Shown here one piece after another: positions 1 to 8,718 of a stretch of DNA of 64,000 nucleotides; the first letter of the stretch is position 1; each line of letters begins with the position of its first letter. The notes beneath the pieces are model-generated. The model worked only from the letters and a program-made list of their open reading frames with translations. It was not told the origin of the DNA and did not search any database. Both the position numbers and the translations under genes were made by a program. The DNA lies in assembly GCF_000016985.1 (NCBI RefSeq), contig NC_009633.1, positions 496,001 to 560,000 of the forward strand. Reading direction: 5' to 3'. The DNA is from Alkaliphilus metalliredigens QYMF. GTDB taxonomy: Bacteria > Bacillota > Clostridia > Peptostreptococcales > Natronincolaceae.

Positions 1-228
1 GGCATGGAGGGGACTTTGCCAGGGGTGATCGCGGGTTTAGTGGATAAACCAGTCATTGCAGTACCCACTTCAGTTGGATATGGGTCTAATTTTAATGGAT
101 TGTCTGCATTATTAACCATGTTAAATTCCTGTGCCGAAGGAATTTCTGTGGTGAATATTGATAATGGCTTTGGTGCAGGGTATCTAGGTACGCAGATCAA
201 TCGATTGGCGGTGAAGGGCAGTGAGTAA
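1..228 (+). CDS. larB: LarB, nickel-pincer cofactor biosynthesis carboxylase/hydrolase (3' end only)
   Basis: This is the C-terminal 75 codons of a gene cut by the window edge; its start lies upstream. LarB carboxylates the pyridinium ring of nicotinic acid adenine dinucleotide and releases AMP, the first step toward the nickel-pincer nucleotide used by lactate racemase. The visible part has the PurE/AIR-carboxylase-like tail: PGVIAGL, then [12 protein letters not shown], then NIDNGFGAG. The stop overlaps the GTG start of larC by 8 bases, so the two genes are translationally coupled. The assignment rests on this tail plus the larC and larE neighbours. Confidence 0.9.
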   Translation, partial: GMEGTLPGVIAGLVDKPVIAVPTSVGYGSNFNGLSALLTMLNSCAEGISVVNIDNGFGAGYLGTQINRLAVKGSE

Positions 229-1486
229 TCAATTGTACTTAGAATGCTATTCAGGCATCAGTGGGGATATGGCAGTATCGGCCCTATTGGATTTAGGGGC
301 CGATGTAGACGTATTAAAGAAATCCCTGCACAGTTTAAATTTGGAAGGCTATGAAATAAACATAGGAAGAAGACAAAAATGTGGAATCGATGCCTGCTAT
401 TTTGATGTGGTACTAGAGGGTGAAGCAAATCATCATCATGACCACCAGGAGAAGCATGACCATCACCATGGAGGGCATCCAGTTCATCGAAATATAAAGG
501 ATATCTATGAAATTATAGACAACTCTCAGATTTCAGATAGGTCCAAAATCCTTTCTAAGAAAATTTTTCATGTGGTGGCAAAGGCCGAAGCTAAAGCCCA
601 TGGAATTGCAATAGATGAAGTGCATTTTCATGAGGTGGGTGCCGTTGATTCAATTGTAGATATTGTTGCCGCTGCAGTTTGCTTGGATAACCTAGAGATC
701 AACGAGGTGATGATATCAGATTTATATGAAGGAAGTGGACATGTAAAATGTCAACATGGGGTTTTACCTGTTCCTGTACCGGCAGTTGCAAATATAGTGA
801 TGGATAACGGACTAAATTTAAGGATAACCGATACAAGGGGAGAGCTGGTGACACCTACTGGTGCGGCAATCGCTGCAGCCATAAAAACAAAGGATACTTT
901 ACCAGCAAGCTATGGGATAAAAAAAATAGGGATAGGATCTGGTACCAAGGATCTTCCTAAGGCCAATATATTAAGGGCCTACATAATAGAAGACAATCGT
1001 AACTACCCTAAAAAAACCGTAGCTGTAGAGGATCATATAGATAGTCTAGATGATGGAGAAGCCTGGGTTTTAGAAACCAATATAGATGATGCTACCGGTG
1101 AAAGCTTGGGATTTACAATGGAAAGGCTTTTAGAAAATGGGGCAAATGATGTTTTTTTCTCACCTATTTATATGAAAAAGAATAGACCTGCCTACAAGCT
1201 CAGCGTCATATGTACAAAAGAGAATGTAAAAATAATGGAGTCAATCATTTTTAAAAACACCACCACCATTGGTATCAGAAAACATAAGATTCGTCGTACG
1301 GTTCTAAAAAGAGAGGTCACCACAATCGATACAAAATATGGTCAAGTCAGGGTTAAGGTTTGTGAATTTGAAAATGAAACATATTATTATCCTGAATATG
1401 AAGATATAAAGCGCATTTGTAATGAAACGGGGCTGGGATTTCAAAGGGTGTATGATGAAGTAGAAAAAACAAAAACAGTTGGTTAG
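221..1486 (+). CDS. larC: LarC, nickel insertion protein of the pincer cofactor pathway
   Basis: LarC is a CTP-dependent cyclometallase that inserts nickel into the dithio-carboxylated pyridinium nucleotide. The protein has 421 residues and starts with GTG inside the end of larB. The N-terminus reads [14 protein letters not shown], as in the family, and near residues 66-83 there is a histidine-rich stretch ([14 protein letters not shown]) that is a likely nickel-binding loop. In Lactobacillus plantarum, where the pathway was worked out, larC is read through a programmed frameshift from two overlapping frames. Here it is one uninterrupted frame. It sits between larB and larE, in pathway order. 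Confidence 0.93.
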   Translation: MSNQLYLECYSGISGDMAVSALLDLGADVDVLKKSLHSLNLEGYEINIGRRQKCGIDACYFDVVLEGEANHHHDHQEKHDHHHGGHPVHRNIKDIYEIIDNSQISDRSKILSKKIFHVVAKAEAKAHGIAIDEVHFHEVGAVDSIVDIVAAAVCLDNLEINEVMISDLYEGSGHVKCQHGVLPVPVPAVANIVMDNGLNLRITDTRGELVTPTGAAIAAAIKTKDTLPASYGIKKIGIGSGTKDLPKANILRAYIIEDNRNYPKKTVAVEDHIDSLDDGEAWVLETNIDDATGESLGFTMERLLENGANDVFFSPIYMKKNRPAYKLSVICTKENVKIMESIIFKNTTTIGIRKHKIRRTVLKREVTTIDTKYGQVRVKVCEFENETYYYPEYEDIKRICNETGLGFQRVYDEVEKTKTVG

Positions 1487-1509
1487 TTGGTCGGTTGGTC
1501 AGTTGGCTA
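1478..1509 (+). repeat. Four tandem copies of an octamer GTTGGTYR
   Basis: The units GTTGGTTA, GTTGGTCG, GTTGGTCA and GTTGGCTA follow each other without gaps. The first one contains the larC stop codon. The rest fills most of the short larC-larE gap, upstream of the larE ribosome binding site. This looks like slippage-prone simple repeat DNA; no regulatory role is evident. Confidence 0.6.
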
Positions 1510-1535
1510 GTGAAAAAATAAAGGAGGACATTTAA

Positions 1536-2348
1536 ATGTTATTACAGGAAAAATATGAATTTCTACAGAATTATATAAAAAATTTAGGAAGCTTGGCGGT
1601 TTCCTATTCTGGTGGCGTGGATAGTACCTTTTTACTTAAAGTAGCCTATGATGTGCTGGGAGATAATGTGATTGCTGTTACAGCTACTTCTTCTACCTAT
1701 CCCCAAAGAGAATTTGAAGAAGCCAAAAGGTGGATTAAGGATATTGGGGCAAAGCACATTATTATTGAATCAGAGGAATTAGATATCGATGGGTTTTCTG
1801 AAAATCCTATAAATCGTTGTTACTATTGCAAGTCGGAGCTGTTTACTAAGGTTAGGGAAGTGGCTGTAGAAAATAATATTGAATATGTAGCTGATGGTTC
1901 TAATCAAGACGATTTAGGAGATTTTCGTCCAGGGATGCAAGCAGCATCTGAGCTGAAAGTTGTATCACCTTTAAGAGAGGCAAAAATGACCAAGGATGAG
2001 ATTCGAGCCATATCTAAGCAGTTAGATTTGCCCACTTGGAGCAAGCCAGCCTTTGCCTGTTTATCTTCTCGTTTTCCCTATGGTCATCAGATTACCAGAG
2101 AAAAACTAACCATGGTAGAACAAGCGGAGGATTACTTATACGGACTAGGATTTCGACAGTTACGGGTACGACATCATGAAGATACAGCCAGGATTGAATT
2201 GGGAGAAAGTGAATTTGATCGATTTATCAATAAAGACCTAATGAGACAGGTAGGAAAAAAATTCAATGAGATAGGCTATACCTATGTAGCCCTAGATTTA
2301 AATGGCTATAGAACAGGAAGTATGAATGAGGTCTTAAAGGATATTTAA
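1536..2348 (+). CDS. larE: LarE, sulfur-transfer enzyme of the nickel-pincer cofactor pathway
   Basis: LarE adenylates the carboxylates made by LarB and replaces them with thiocarboxylates. The 270-residue protein has the PP-loop ATP-binding motif SGGVDST at residues 25-31, and the conserved region KPAFACLSSRFPYG with Cys175 at the place of the sacrificial cysteine known from L. plantarum. It also has a CxxC pair, Cys95 and Cys98. Some LarE proteins use three cysteines to hold a 4Fe-4S cluster and act catalytically rather than sacrificially; this arrangement fits that type, by inference. A strong AAGGAGG-like site precedes the ATG. Confidence 0.93.
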   Translation: MLLQEKYEFLQNYIKNLGSLAVSYSGGVDSTFLLKVAYDVLGDNVIAVTATSSTYPQREFEEAKRWIKDIGAKHIIIESEELDIDGFSENPINRCYYCKSELFTKVREVAVENNIEYVADGSNQDDLGDFRPGMQAASELKVVSPLREAKMTKDEIRAISKQLDLPTWSKPAFACLSSRFPYGHQITREKLTMVEQAEDYLYGLGFRQLRVRHHEDTARIELGESEFDRFINKDLMRQVGKKFNEIGYTYVALDLNGYRTGSMNEVLKDI

Positions 2349-2373
2349 ACTTAGGTGCCTGGGAAAGATTAAA

Positions 2374-2441
2374 ATACCAATGCAAAGAAAAGGATCGTTT
2401 TCTCGGGCTTATGGCCTGAGGGGATGATCCTTCATTGGTAT
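2374..2441 (+). terminator. Long three-part hairpin after larE
   Basis: ATACCAATG (2374-2382) pairs with CATTGGTAT (2433-2441). Inside it AAGGATC (2390-2396) pairs with GATCCTT (2426-2432), and inside that CTCGGG pairs with CCTGAG. Only a weak T-rich tract follows. It is either a terminator for the lar genes or a small palindromic repeat element. Confidence 0.5.
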
Positions 2442-2532
2442 ATTGATTTTATTGAAAATTCTTAAAGGTATATTGGTTTTTTTCACTAATATTGTAGTAA
2501 GAGGAGTATATGACTTTGGAGGGGGTGTTGTA

Positions 2533-4191
2533 TTGGGGAATGTAGATGAGCACTTATTAGAATCCATCGATTTACTACTTACTGATTTAGTTGGCATTAA
2601 AAGTGATACTGGAACGGAGCTAGAAATCAATGTTGAAAACTTTATGCACAACTGGCTTAAAGAACTGCAATATTTTAGAGAGAAGCCGGAATACCTTGGG
2701 TGTTATAAACTACCACAGGATCCATTGAAGCGGGGGGCCATATGGGCCCTAAGAAAAGGTGAAGGAAAAAAAACAATTATCTTACTGAATCATCATGATG
2801 TTGTCAATGCAGATGACTATGGTCTGTTGTCTTCTTATGCCTACAATCCAGAAATATTAATGACGAGACTGAAAAAGATAAAACTGCCCCAGGAGGCAAG
2901 GGATGACCTAGGTAGTGGCAAGTGGATATTTGGTCGAGGCACCGCAGATATGAAGGCTGGTATAGCCATTCAACTGGCATTACTGGAGCAGTATTCTAAA
3001 GTAGCACATTTTAAAGGAAATATCTTATTGTTATCTGTTCCAGATGAAGAATCCCTATCCCGAGGGATGATTGCATCATTGTCTTTATTAAATGATTTGA
3101 AAGAAAAGCATAGCCTGAACTATGAGCTTGTTATAAACTGTGAACCCCATGAAAGAAGTGAAGAAGGGGCTGGAACGATCCATGGGGGGTCCGTAGGAAA
3201 GATGATGCCTGTGATTTATGTAAGGGGAAAACAGTCCCATATAGGCAATGTATTTCAAGGGTTTAATCCAATTAGCCTCCTCAGTAAAATTGCAGATGAA
3301 GTGGAACTAAACCCTGATTTTTCAGATGAAGCCCATAATGAGGTATCTCCACCACCGTCATTTGTGTGTTTTAGAGATCTTAAAAAAACCTATGATGTCT
3401 CTATACCTAACGCTGCGGTAGGATATTTTAGTATATTAACCCTTAAAAGCACTCCAGAGGAAATTACCGATAGATTAAAGGACATATCAATAAAGGCTTC
3501 TGAGGAGACGATCTATAAAATTGGAAAAAAGCATAAGGATTATATTGATAAGCTTGGTTCATCTGAAAAAGTAGCCAGGTGGGATGTTAAAATTACAACA
3601 TTTGCTGAATTATATGAAGAGGCCCAAGGGACATCGGGAGAACTCTTTGCGTTAGACTATAATAAAACTGTAGAAAAGATAAAGAAAGAGATTGAAAATA
3701 AGTTAATTGGATTGGCTGATGCCACAACAATATTAATTGAAAAGACACTGGCCTATATTGATGATATGGACCCCAGAGTGATTATTGGTTTTATCCCTCC
3801 CTATTATCTCCATGTATCCAATCGAGATTTTCACCATTTATCATCCAGTATCGAGGGATTAAGTGATGAAATCAACAGGTTTACCCTTAATAAGTGGAAT
3901 GAAATGTATAGATCCCAAAATTATTTTATGGGTATATCGGATATGAGTTATTTTTATATGAATGAAAGAACAGATGTGGTAACATCTCTAGGACCTAATA
4001 TGCCACTATGGAATAAGATATATCATATTCCCTTTGGTGAAATTGAGAAATTATCCATTCCCGTAATCAATATAGGTCCCTGGGGAAAAGACATTCATAA
4101 ATTCACAGAAAGGGTCTATAAAAGGGATCTTCTAGAGAGAACACCAAGTATAATCAAACATGTAATGGAGCATCTATTGGATGAAAAATAA
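2533..4191 (+). CDS. RocB-like M20 family metallopeptidase
   Basis: This is an M20-type zinc hydrolase of the RocB group, whose founding member belongs to arginine degradation in Bacillus; the exact substrate is unknown. Metal-site motifs are NHHDVV, then GRGTADMKAG, then VPDEESLS. The open frame extends up to 2443, but TTG at 2533 has a GGAGGGGG site seven bases upstream (2518-2525), so I start it there, giving 552 residues. It has no signal peptide. It lies 38 bases before sucC on the same strand. Other arginine-catabolism genes are absent nearby, so a role in arginine use is only suggested by the family. Confidence 0.8.
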   Translation: MGNVDEHLLESIDLLLTDLVGIKSDTGTELEINVENFMHNWLKELQYFREKPEYLGCYKLPQDPLKRGAIWALRKGEGKKTIILLNHHDVVNADDYGLLSSYAYNPEILMTRLKKIKLPQEARDDLGSGKWIFGRGTADMKAGIAIQLALLEQYSKVAHFKGNILLLSVPDEESLSRGMIASLSLLNDLKEKHSLNYELVINCEPHERSEEGAGTIHGGSVGKMMPVIYVRGKQSHIGNVFQGFNPISLLSKIADEVELNPDFSDEAHNEVSPPPSFVCFRDLKKTYDVSIPNAAVGYFSILTLKSTPEEITDRLKDISIKASEETIYKIGKKHKDYIDKLGSSEKVARWDVKITTFAELYEEAQGTSGELFALDYNKTVEKIKKEIENKLIGLADATTILIEKTLAYIDDMDPRVIIGFIPPYYLHVSNRDFHHLSSSIEGLSDEINRFTLNKWNEMYRSQNYFMGISDMSYFYMNERTDVVTSLGPNMPLWNKIYHIPFGEIEKLSIPVINIGPWGKDIHKFTERVYKRDLLERTPSIIKHVMEHLLDEK

Positions 4192-4229
4192 ATCCGATTC
4201 TAGGGTTTGATAAGAAGGGTGGCTAGTTT

Positions 4230-5423
4230 ATGAATATCCATGAATATCAAGGCAAAGAAATCATGAAGCAATATGGGATCTCCGTCCCAAGGAGCAGGAT
4301 TACATTCACAGTTGAAGAGGCGGTTCAAGCAGCCATAGATTTAGGGTGTGAGGTCATAGCTGTCAAAGCCCAGATTCATGCGGGAGGTCGCGGCAAAGCT
4401 GGTGGGGTAAAGATTACCAGATCTTTAGAGGAGACCAAAAGCGCAGCAGAAGCAATTTTAGATAAAATCCTCATCACTAAACAAACAGGACCAGAGGGAA
4501 AGGTAGTCAATCAAGTACTCATTGAAGAGGGATTAAAAATAGAAAAAGAGTGTTATCTCAGCTGTGCAGTAGATAGTACAACATCTACTGTGGTGCTCAT
4601 CGGTTCCCCTGAGGGAGGAATGGATATTGAAGAGGTGGCAGAGAAAACCCCCCATAAAATATTTAAAGAGTCCATTGATCCAGCTATTGGATTACAGCAA
4701 TACCAAGCCCGTCGCCTAGCATTTAATATGGGAATAAATGAAGCATGCTTGCAAGAGGCAGCTCAATGTATTATGAATATCTATCGGTTGTTTATGGAAA
4801 AGGATTGTTCAATGGTAGAGATCAATCCACTAATTACAACGGAGGAACATAAGGTGGTGGCATTAGATTGTAAGGTATGCTTTGATGACAATAGCCTTTG
4901 TCGGCATCCAGAGATTCTAAAATACCGTGATTTGACTGAAGAAGATCCTAGGGAAGTCCAAGCATCAAAATATGATTTAAGCTATATTTCTTTATCCGGT
5001 AATATTGGTTGCATGGTCAATGGAGCGGGATTAGCCATGGCTACCATGGATATGATTGATCATTTCGGTGGGGCACCGGCCAACTTTTTAGATGTTGGTG
5101 GTGGGGCTACGGCTGAAAAGGTAAAGGAAGCTTTTAAAATATTAATTTCAGATAAAAAGGTAGCGGGAATATTTGTAAACATATTTGGGGGGATCATGAA
5201 ATGTGATGTCATCGCCACGGGGATTTTACAGGCGGTAAACGCATTGGATTTAGATGTGCCCTTGGTGGTACGGCTAGAGGGAACCAATGTGGAACTGGGA
5301 AAAGAAATACTTAAATCCTCCTGGTTAGATGTGATCACGGTAAATTCTATGGCAGAAGGTGCAGAAAAGATAGTGGCATTAGTCAATGGGAAAGGTGTTG
5401 TTAGAGATGAGCGTCTTAATTGA
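4230..5423 (+). CDS. sucC: Succinyl-CoA synthetase (ADP-forming) subunit beta
   Basis: This is the ATP-grasp subunit that, with SucD, interconverts succinyl-CoA plus ADP and phosphate with succinate plus ATP. It has 397 residues, normal for the family, beginning [16 protein letters not shown] and containing [21 protein letters not shown] and the C-terminal [13 protein letters not shown]. In an anaerobe the pair more likely works as an ATP-yielding step at the end of an acyl-CoA fermentation route than in a full citric acid cycle; that is inference. Confidence 0.95.
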   Translation: MNIHEYQGKEIMKQYGISVPRSRITFTVEEAVQAAIDLGCEVIAVKAQIHAGGRGKAGGVKITRSLEETKSAAEAILDKILITKQTGPEGKVVNQVLIEEGLKIEKECYLSCAVDSTTSTVVLIGSPEGGMDIEEVAEKTPHKIFKESIDPAIGLQQYQARRLAFNMGINEACLQEAAQCIMNIYRLFMEKDCSMVEINPLITTEEHKVVALDCKVCFDDNSLCRHPEILKYRDLTEEDPREVQASKYDLSYISLSGNIGCMVNGAGLAMATMDMIDHFGGAPANFLDVGGGATAEKVKEAFKILISDKKVAGIFVNIFGGIMKCDVIATGILQAVNALDLDVPLVVRLEGTNVELGKEILKSSWLDVITVNSMAEGAEKIVALVNGKGVVRDERLN

Positions 5424-6309
5424 TGAAAACACAAAGGTCATCGTTCAAGGAATTACCGGATTTACGGGATTGTTTCATACGAAACAGGCCATGGAATACG
5501 GAACCAATATTGTAGCAGGGGTGACACCTACAAAGGGGGGAACCACGGTAGAGGGGATTCCGGTTTTTAATACAGTGAAAGAAGCGGTTAAAGCAACGGG
5601 GGGCAATACATCGGTGATTTATGTTCCTCCCATATTTGCAGCCGATGCAATCCTAGAGGCCACTGAGGCTGAACTTGAGCTGGTCATTTGTATTACGGAA
5701 GGGATTCCTGTCATGGATATGATCAAGGTGAAAGCATTTATGAAGGGCAAGAAAACCCGATTGATTGGACCCAACTGCCCTGGGGTGATTACGCCAGAGG
5801 TCTGTAAAATAGGAATTATGCCGGGCTATATTCATAAAAAAGGACATGTGGGGGTTGTGTCCCGTTCCGGGACATTGACCTATGAAGCCGTGCATCAATT
5901 ATCCACAAGGGGAATCGGACAATCAACTGCTGTGGGGATCGGAGGCGATCCAGTCAATGGAACTAGCTTTATTGATATGTTAAAAGCATTTAATGAAGAC
6001 GAAGAAACCTATGCAGTGATGATGATTGGGGAAATTGGGGGAACAGCTGAGGAGGAAGCTGCTGAGTGGATTCAAAGCAATATGACAAAACCGGTTGTTG
6101 CCTTTATCGGGGGAAAAACCGCTCCTCCTAGTAAACGGATGGGCCATGCTGGAGCCGTCATATCCGGTGGTAAAGGAAAGGCTTCTTCAAAGATAAAAAC
6201 ATTAGAAGCTTGTGGAATCAAAGTAGCCAGCACACCGGATGTAATGGGAGAAACATTAATTGCTGTTTTGAAAGAAAATCATTTGTTGGAAAAATGTATG
6301 ATCGATTGA
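5407..6309 (+). CDS. sucD: Succinyl-CoA synthetase (ADP-forming) subunit alpha
   Basis: This is the CoA-binding, phosphohistidine-carrying subunit. The frame is open from 5386, but the family's normal N-terminus ([17 protein letters not shown]) starts at ATG 5407, giving 300 residues. It overlaps the end of sucC by 17 bases, a typical coupled pair. The catalytic histidine lies in [13 protein letters not shown]. It is complete. Confidence 0.95.
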   Translation: MSVLIDENTKVIVQGITGFTGLFHTKQAMEYGTNIVAGVTPTKGGTTVEGIPVFNTVKEAVKATGGNTSVIYVPPIFAADAILEATEAELELVICITEGIPVMDMIKVKAFMKGKKTRLIGPNCPGVITPEVCKIGIMPGYIHKKGHVGVVSRSGTLTYEAVHQLSTRGIGQSTAVGIGGDPVNGTSFIDMLKAFNEDEETYAVMMIGEIGGTAEEEAAEWIQSNMTKPVVAFIGGKTAPPSKRMGHAGAVISGGKGKASSKIKTLEACGIKVASTPDVMGETLIAVLKENHLLEKCMID

Positions 6310-6446
6310 TAAAAAATCATCATGTCATTATAGAAGACTTCTTTTTTTCGTGCCATGATATAAATGGATAAGTATTCTAAATGGGTAATTCTAATAAAAA
6401 TGGGTATATATAGATTATAATTCAGTTATCTAAAGGAGGGCTTACT

Positions 6447-7469
6447 TTGACAAATTTAATACGAACACTCAACCCATTGGCTATGCTTATGATCCTCATG
6501 ATTGTGACGATATTAGTCAGTGCAATCATCATGACTTTTATGGTGAAAAAGAAATATGAAAAAATAAGCGAAGATCTACATAACAGCTCGGAAGATGAAA
6601 GAAATATCTATGAATATGCGGTGTTAAACAGTATCATCGAAGATTATAAGACGGCAGCCACAAGAAATCCAAATGAAGTCAATACCCAGGCCATTATTGA
6701 AAAGAATTTTAACCGGGTTCATAGAGGATTAAGTCTAGGAGAGCGATTTGTCCGTCAAGCGGTTTCTCTTATGATTATTCTCGGTCTACTAGGTACCTTT
6801 TACGGATTAACATTATCCATTGCAGACCTGGTGGCATTACTTGGTGGCAGTGGTAGCAGCGAAATGCTTAATAGTATGGATTCCATTGTACAAGGACTGA
6901 TTAACTCTGTTTCAGGAATGTCCGTTGCCTTTATTACTTCTTTATTTGGTATCGCCTCTTCTATTATATTAACGATTATCATTGTTTTCGTTAATATAGA
7001 GGACAGTAAAGAAGCCATCATGGTTGAAATTGAGGAATACCTTGACAATAAAGTGGCCCTAGACTTCGCCCGACAACAGGCATTGGATCCTGCGGCACCA
7101 AGAAGCAATTTAGAGATTGGAATGGGACAAGTCATGGAAGGATTCACCAACAGTTTAAATGAAAAGTTAAGTGTTCTACTAGAAACTTCAGCAGAACAAT
7201 TGATTGCAGCCACAAAGGAGAGTCAGACCTCTGCAGAAGCCATTCAATCCTCAATGGAGTCCTTTAATCATTCCATTGAAACCTTTAGCGAAAATACCAG
7301 AGACTTTTCAGAGTTTAATCATAATTTAAGAACAAATATAGAACGAATGGATGTTGCCTTTGCAGATCTTGTTCAGGATCTTAAGGAAAACGGTAAGGAC
7401 TTATCTAAAAATCAGGAAGCAGTAGAAAGCCTATCCAGGGCCATAGACAAGCTGTCGGAAAGGCTATAG
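6447..7469 (+). CDS. MotA/TolQ/ExbB-superfamily channel protein, ZorA-like
   Basis: This 340-residue inner-membrane protein resembles the stator and channel proteins that use proton or sodium flow to drive a partner. An N-terminal membrane helix (about residues 10-33) is followed by a cytoplasmic stretch, then two core helices with LGLLGTFYGLTLS and SVAFITSLFGIASSI. A long C-terminal helical tail (about 215-340) follows. This layout matches ZorA of Zorya defence better than flagellar MotA. Start is TTG 6447 with AAGGAGGG six bases upstream. It is paired with the OmpA-domain gene 30 bases downstream. Confidence 0.75.
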   Translation: MTNLIRTLNPLAMLMILMIVTILVSAIIMTFMVKKKYEKISEDLHNSSEDERNIYEYAVLNSIIEDYKTAATRNPNEVNTQAIIEKNFNRVHRGLSLGERFVRQAVSLMIILGLLGTFYGLTLSIADLVALLGGSGSSEMLNSMDSIVQGLINSVSGMSVAFITSLFGIASSIILTIIIVFVNIEDSKEAIMVEIEEYLDNKVALDFARQQALDPAAPRSNLEIGMGQVMEGFTNSLNEKLSVLLETSAEQLIAATKESQTSAEAIQSSMESFNHSIETFSENTRDFSEFNHNLRTNIERMDVAFADLVQDLKENGKDLSKNQEAVESLSRAIDKLSERL

Positions 7470-7499
7470 AAATGACCTTATAGATAGGGAGGGATATGA

Positions 7500-8444
7500 A
7501 TGAAAGCGAGAAAAAGAAGCTTTAAAAAGTTCAGGGAGGATCAGAACTTCTGGCCTTCTTTCACTGATATGATTTCAACGATAGCATTGATTCTATTCTT
7601 CCTGATGATACTAGCCTATGTGCAAAATATCGTAACGGGAAGTAATTTGGAATATGCCAGGAGGCAGTTACAGGATACCCAGCAACGCTTGGAGGCATCA
7701 AATTTAGAGATTAGCCAAGCGGAAGATCAACTGCGACTCCTAACGGACCGAGTAGATGAGATCAAGGCAGAAGTAGAGGACGGGGAAATTGCCCTCAGAC
7801 TTTCTGAGCTACAAATTGAAGACCAAAGTCAAATCATTGCCGAGAGTAATCGGGAGCTAGGAAATCTAAGAAGTCGTCTTCAGGGAATTGCTGTACTGAG
7901 ACTAGATGTACTGAATCGGGTAAAGGACTCTGTAGAAGAAGAGATGGCAAGGACAAGGGACCGAAGAGATAGTCCAGTTTATATCGCTGATAATGGTAAT
8001 ATTGTCATTGATGAGGAATTGGTATTTGACTTAAATTCCTATCAGATTAAACCCGCTGGACGTCAGGTATTGGATGAATTGGCCATGGCCTTTGAAAATA
8101 TTTTAAGGGATCCAGAGGTCAGAGTAAATATTGATGCCATCAATATTCAAGGACATACCGATGACATTGGATCAGCCGAATACAATCGAAACCTATCGGC
8201 TAATCGATCTGTTGAGGTGGTCAATTATTTACTGAATTCAAACCCCACTTTGGAAAATCGTTATGCATCTTATTTTATGGCCAGTGCCTATTCAAAATTT
8301 AGACCTATTGCCAGTAATGCTACAGAAGCAAATCGGGCTCAAAATAGAAGAATTGAAATATCCATCATATTAAAGGATTCTAACATTCAAGAAGTGATCA
8401 ATGAATATTTAGCGGATTCTATGAATGCTTTTATGAATGAGTAA
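7500..8444 (+). CDS. MotB/ZorB-like protein with one membrane helix and OmpA domain
   Basis: This 314-residue partner of the preceding channel has a basic N-terminus and one membrane helix (about residues 20-42) that starts FWPSFTDMIS. Asp23 lies where MotB-type proteins carry the ion-binding aspartate. A coiled coil (about 45-130) leads to a C-terminal OmpA-like domain (about 180-305) with GHTDDIGSAEYN and LSANRSVEVVNYL, expected to bind peptidoglycan. Unlike TolR or ExbD it has this wall-binding domain, so the pair probably spans membrane to wall. Its function is unknown. Confidence 0.78.
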   Translation: MKARKRSFKKFREDQNFWPSFTDMISTIALILFFLMILAYVQNIVTGSNLEYARRQLQDTQQRLEASNLEISQAEDQLRLLTDRVDEIKAEVEDGEIALRLSELQIEDQSQIIAESNRELGNLRSRLQGIAVLRLDVLNRVKDSVEEEMARTRDRRDSPVYIADNGNIVIDEELVFDLNSYQIKPAGRQVLDELAMAFENILRDPEVRVNIDAINIQGHTDDIGSAEYNRNLSANRSVEVVNYLLNSNPTLENRYASYFMASAYSKFRPIASNATEANRAQNRRIEISIILKDSNIQEVINEYLADSMNAFMNE

Positions 8445-8463
8445 ATGAATGAATGATCTATTA

Positions 8464-8570
8464 ATTCGGCTACAGTTCAGTGAGGGTGAAGATACCCTGG
8501 GGATTGTAGTCGAATTTTTGTTTGGTTTGGTATGACTCACCTATTTTGTTTAATAAATAGGTGAGTTTTA
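8464..8570 (+). terminator. Two tandem terminators after the channel pair
   Basis: First hairpin: ATTCGGCTACA (8464-8474) with TGTAGTCGAAT (8505-8515, one wobble), then TTTT. Second hairpin: ACTCACCTATTT (8535-8546) with AAATAGGTGAGT (8555-8566), then a T-rich run. They separate the channel operon from the two-component system. The rest of the gap to 8718 holds a weak stem around 8614-8637 and the box noted at 8669. Confidence 0.75.
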
Positions 8571-8668
8571 TTTCTTTATAATTAGGAATAAAGTTATAAA
8601 TTAGTATAAAGTGGAAATACTCCAAAAGAGGTATTTTTATAGTATATAAGTAGAATCAGGTTAATATA

Positions 8669-8684
8669 CTTGTACTATACAAAG
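8669..8684 (+). promoter_or_regulatory. TTGTAC-type box upstream of the sensor kinase
   Basis: CTTGTACTATACAAAG is an imperfect inverted repeat 35 bases before the kinase start. Related TTTGTAC/GTACAAA boxes occur before two other units of the same locus (13911-13950 and 17043-17084). It could be a binding site for the locus's own response regulator, or simply part of a promoter -10 region (TATACT at 8665). Confidence 0.35.
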
Positions 8685-8718
8685 ACAAGTAAAATTACAC
8701 TAAGGAGGAAAATTTTTG

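Noticed and set aside
6447-8444. Zorya anti-phage defence system
   Set aside because: Only ZorA/ZorB-like genes are present. The neighbours are sucD and a two-component kinase, and no ZorC, ZorD helicase or ZorE nuclease is seen.
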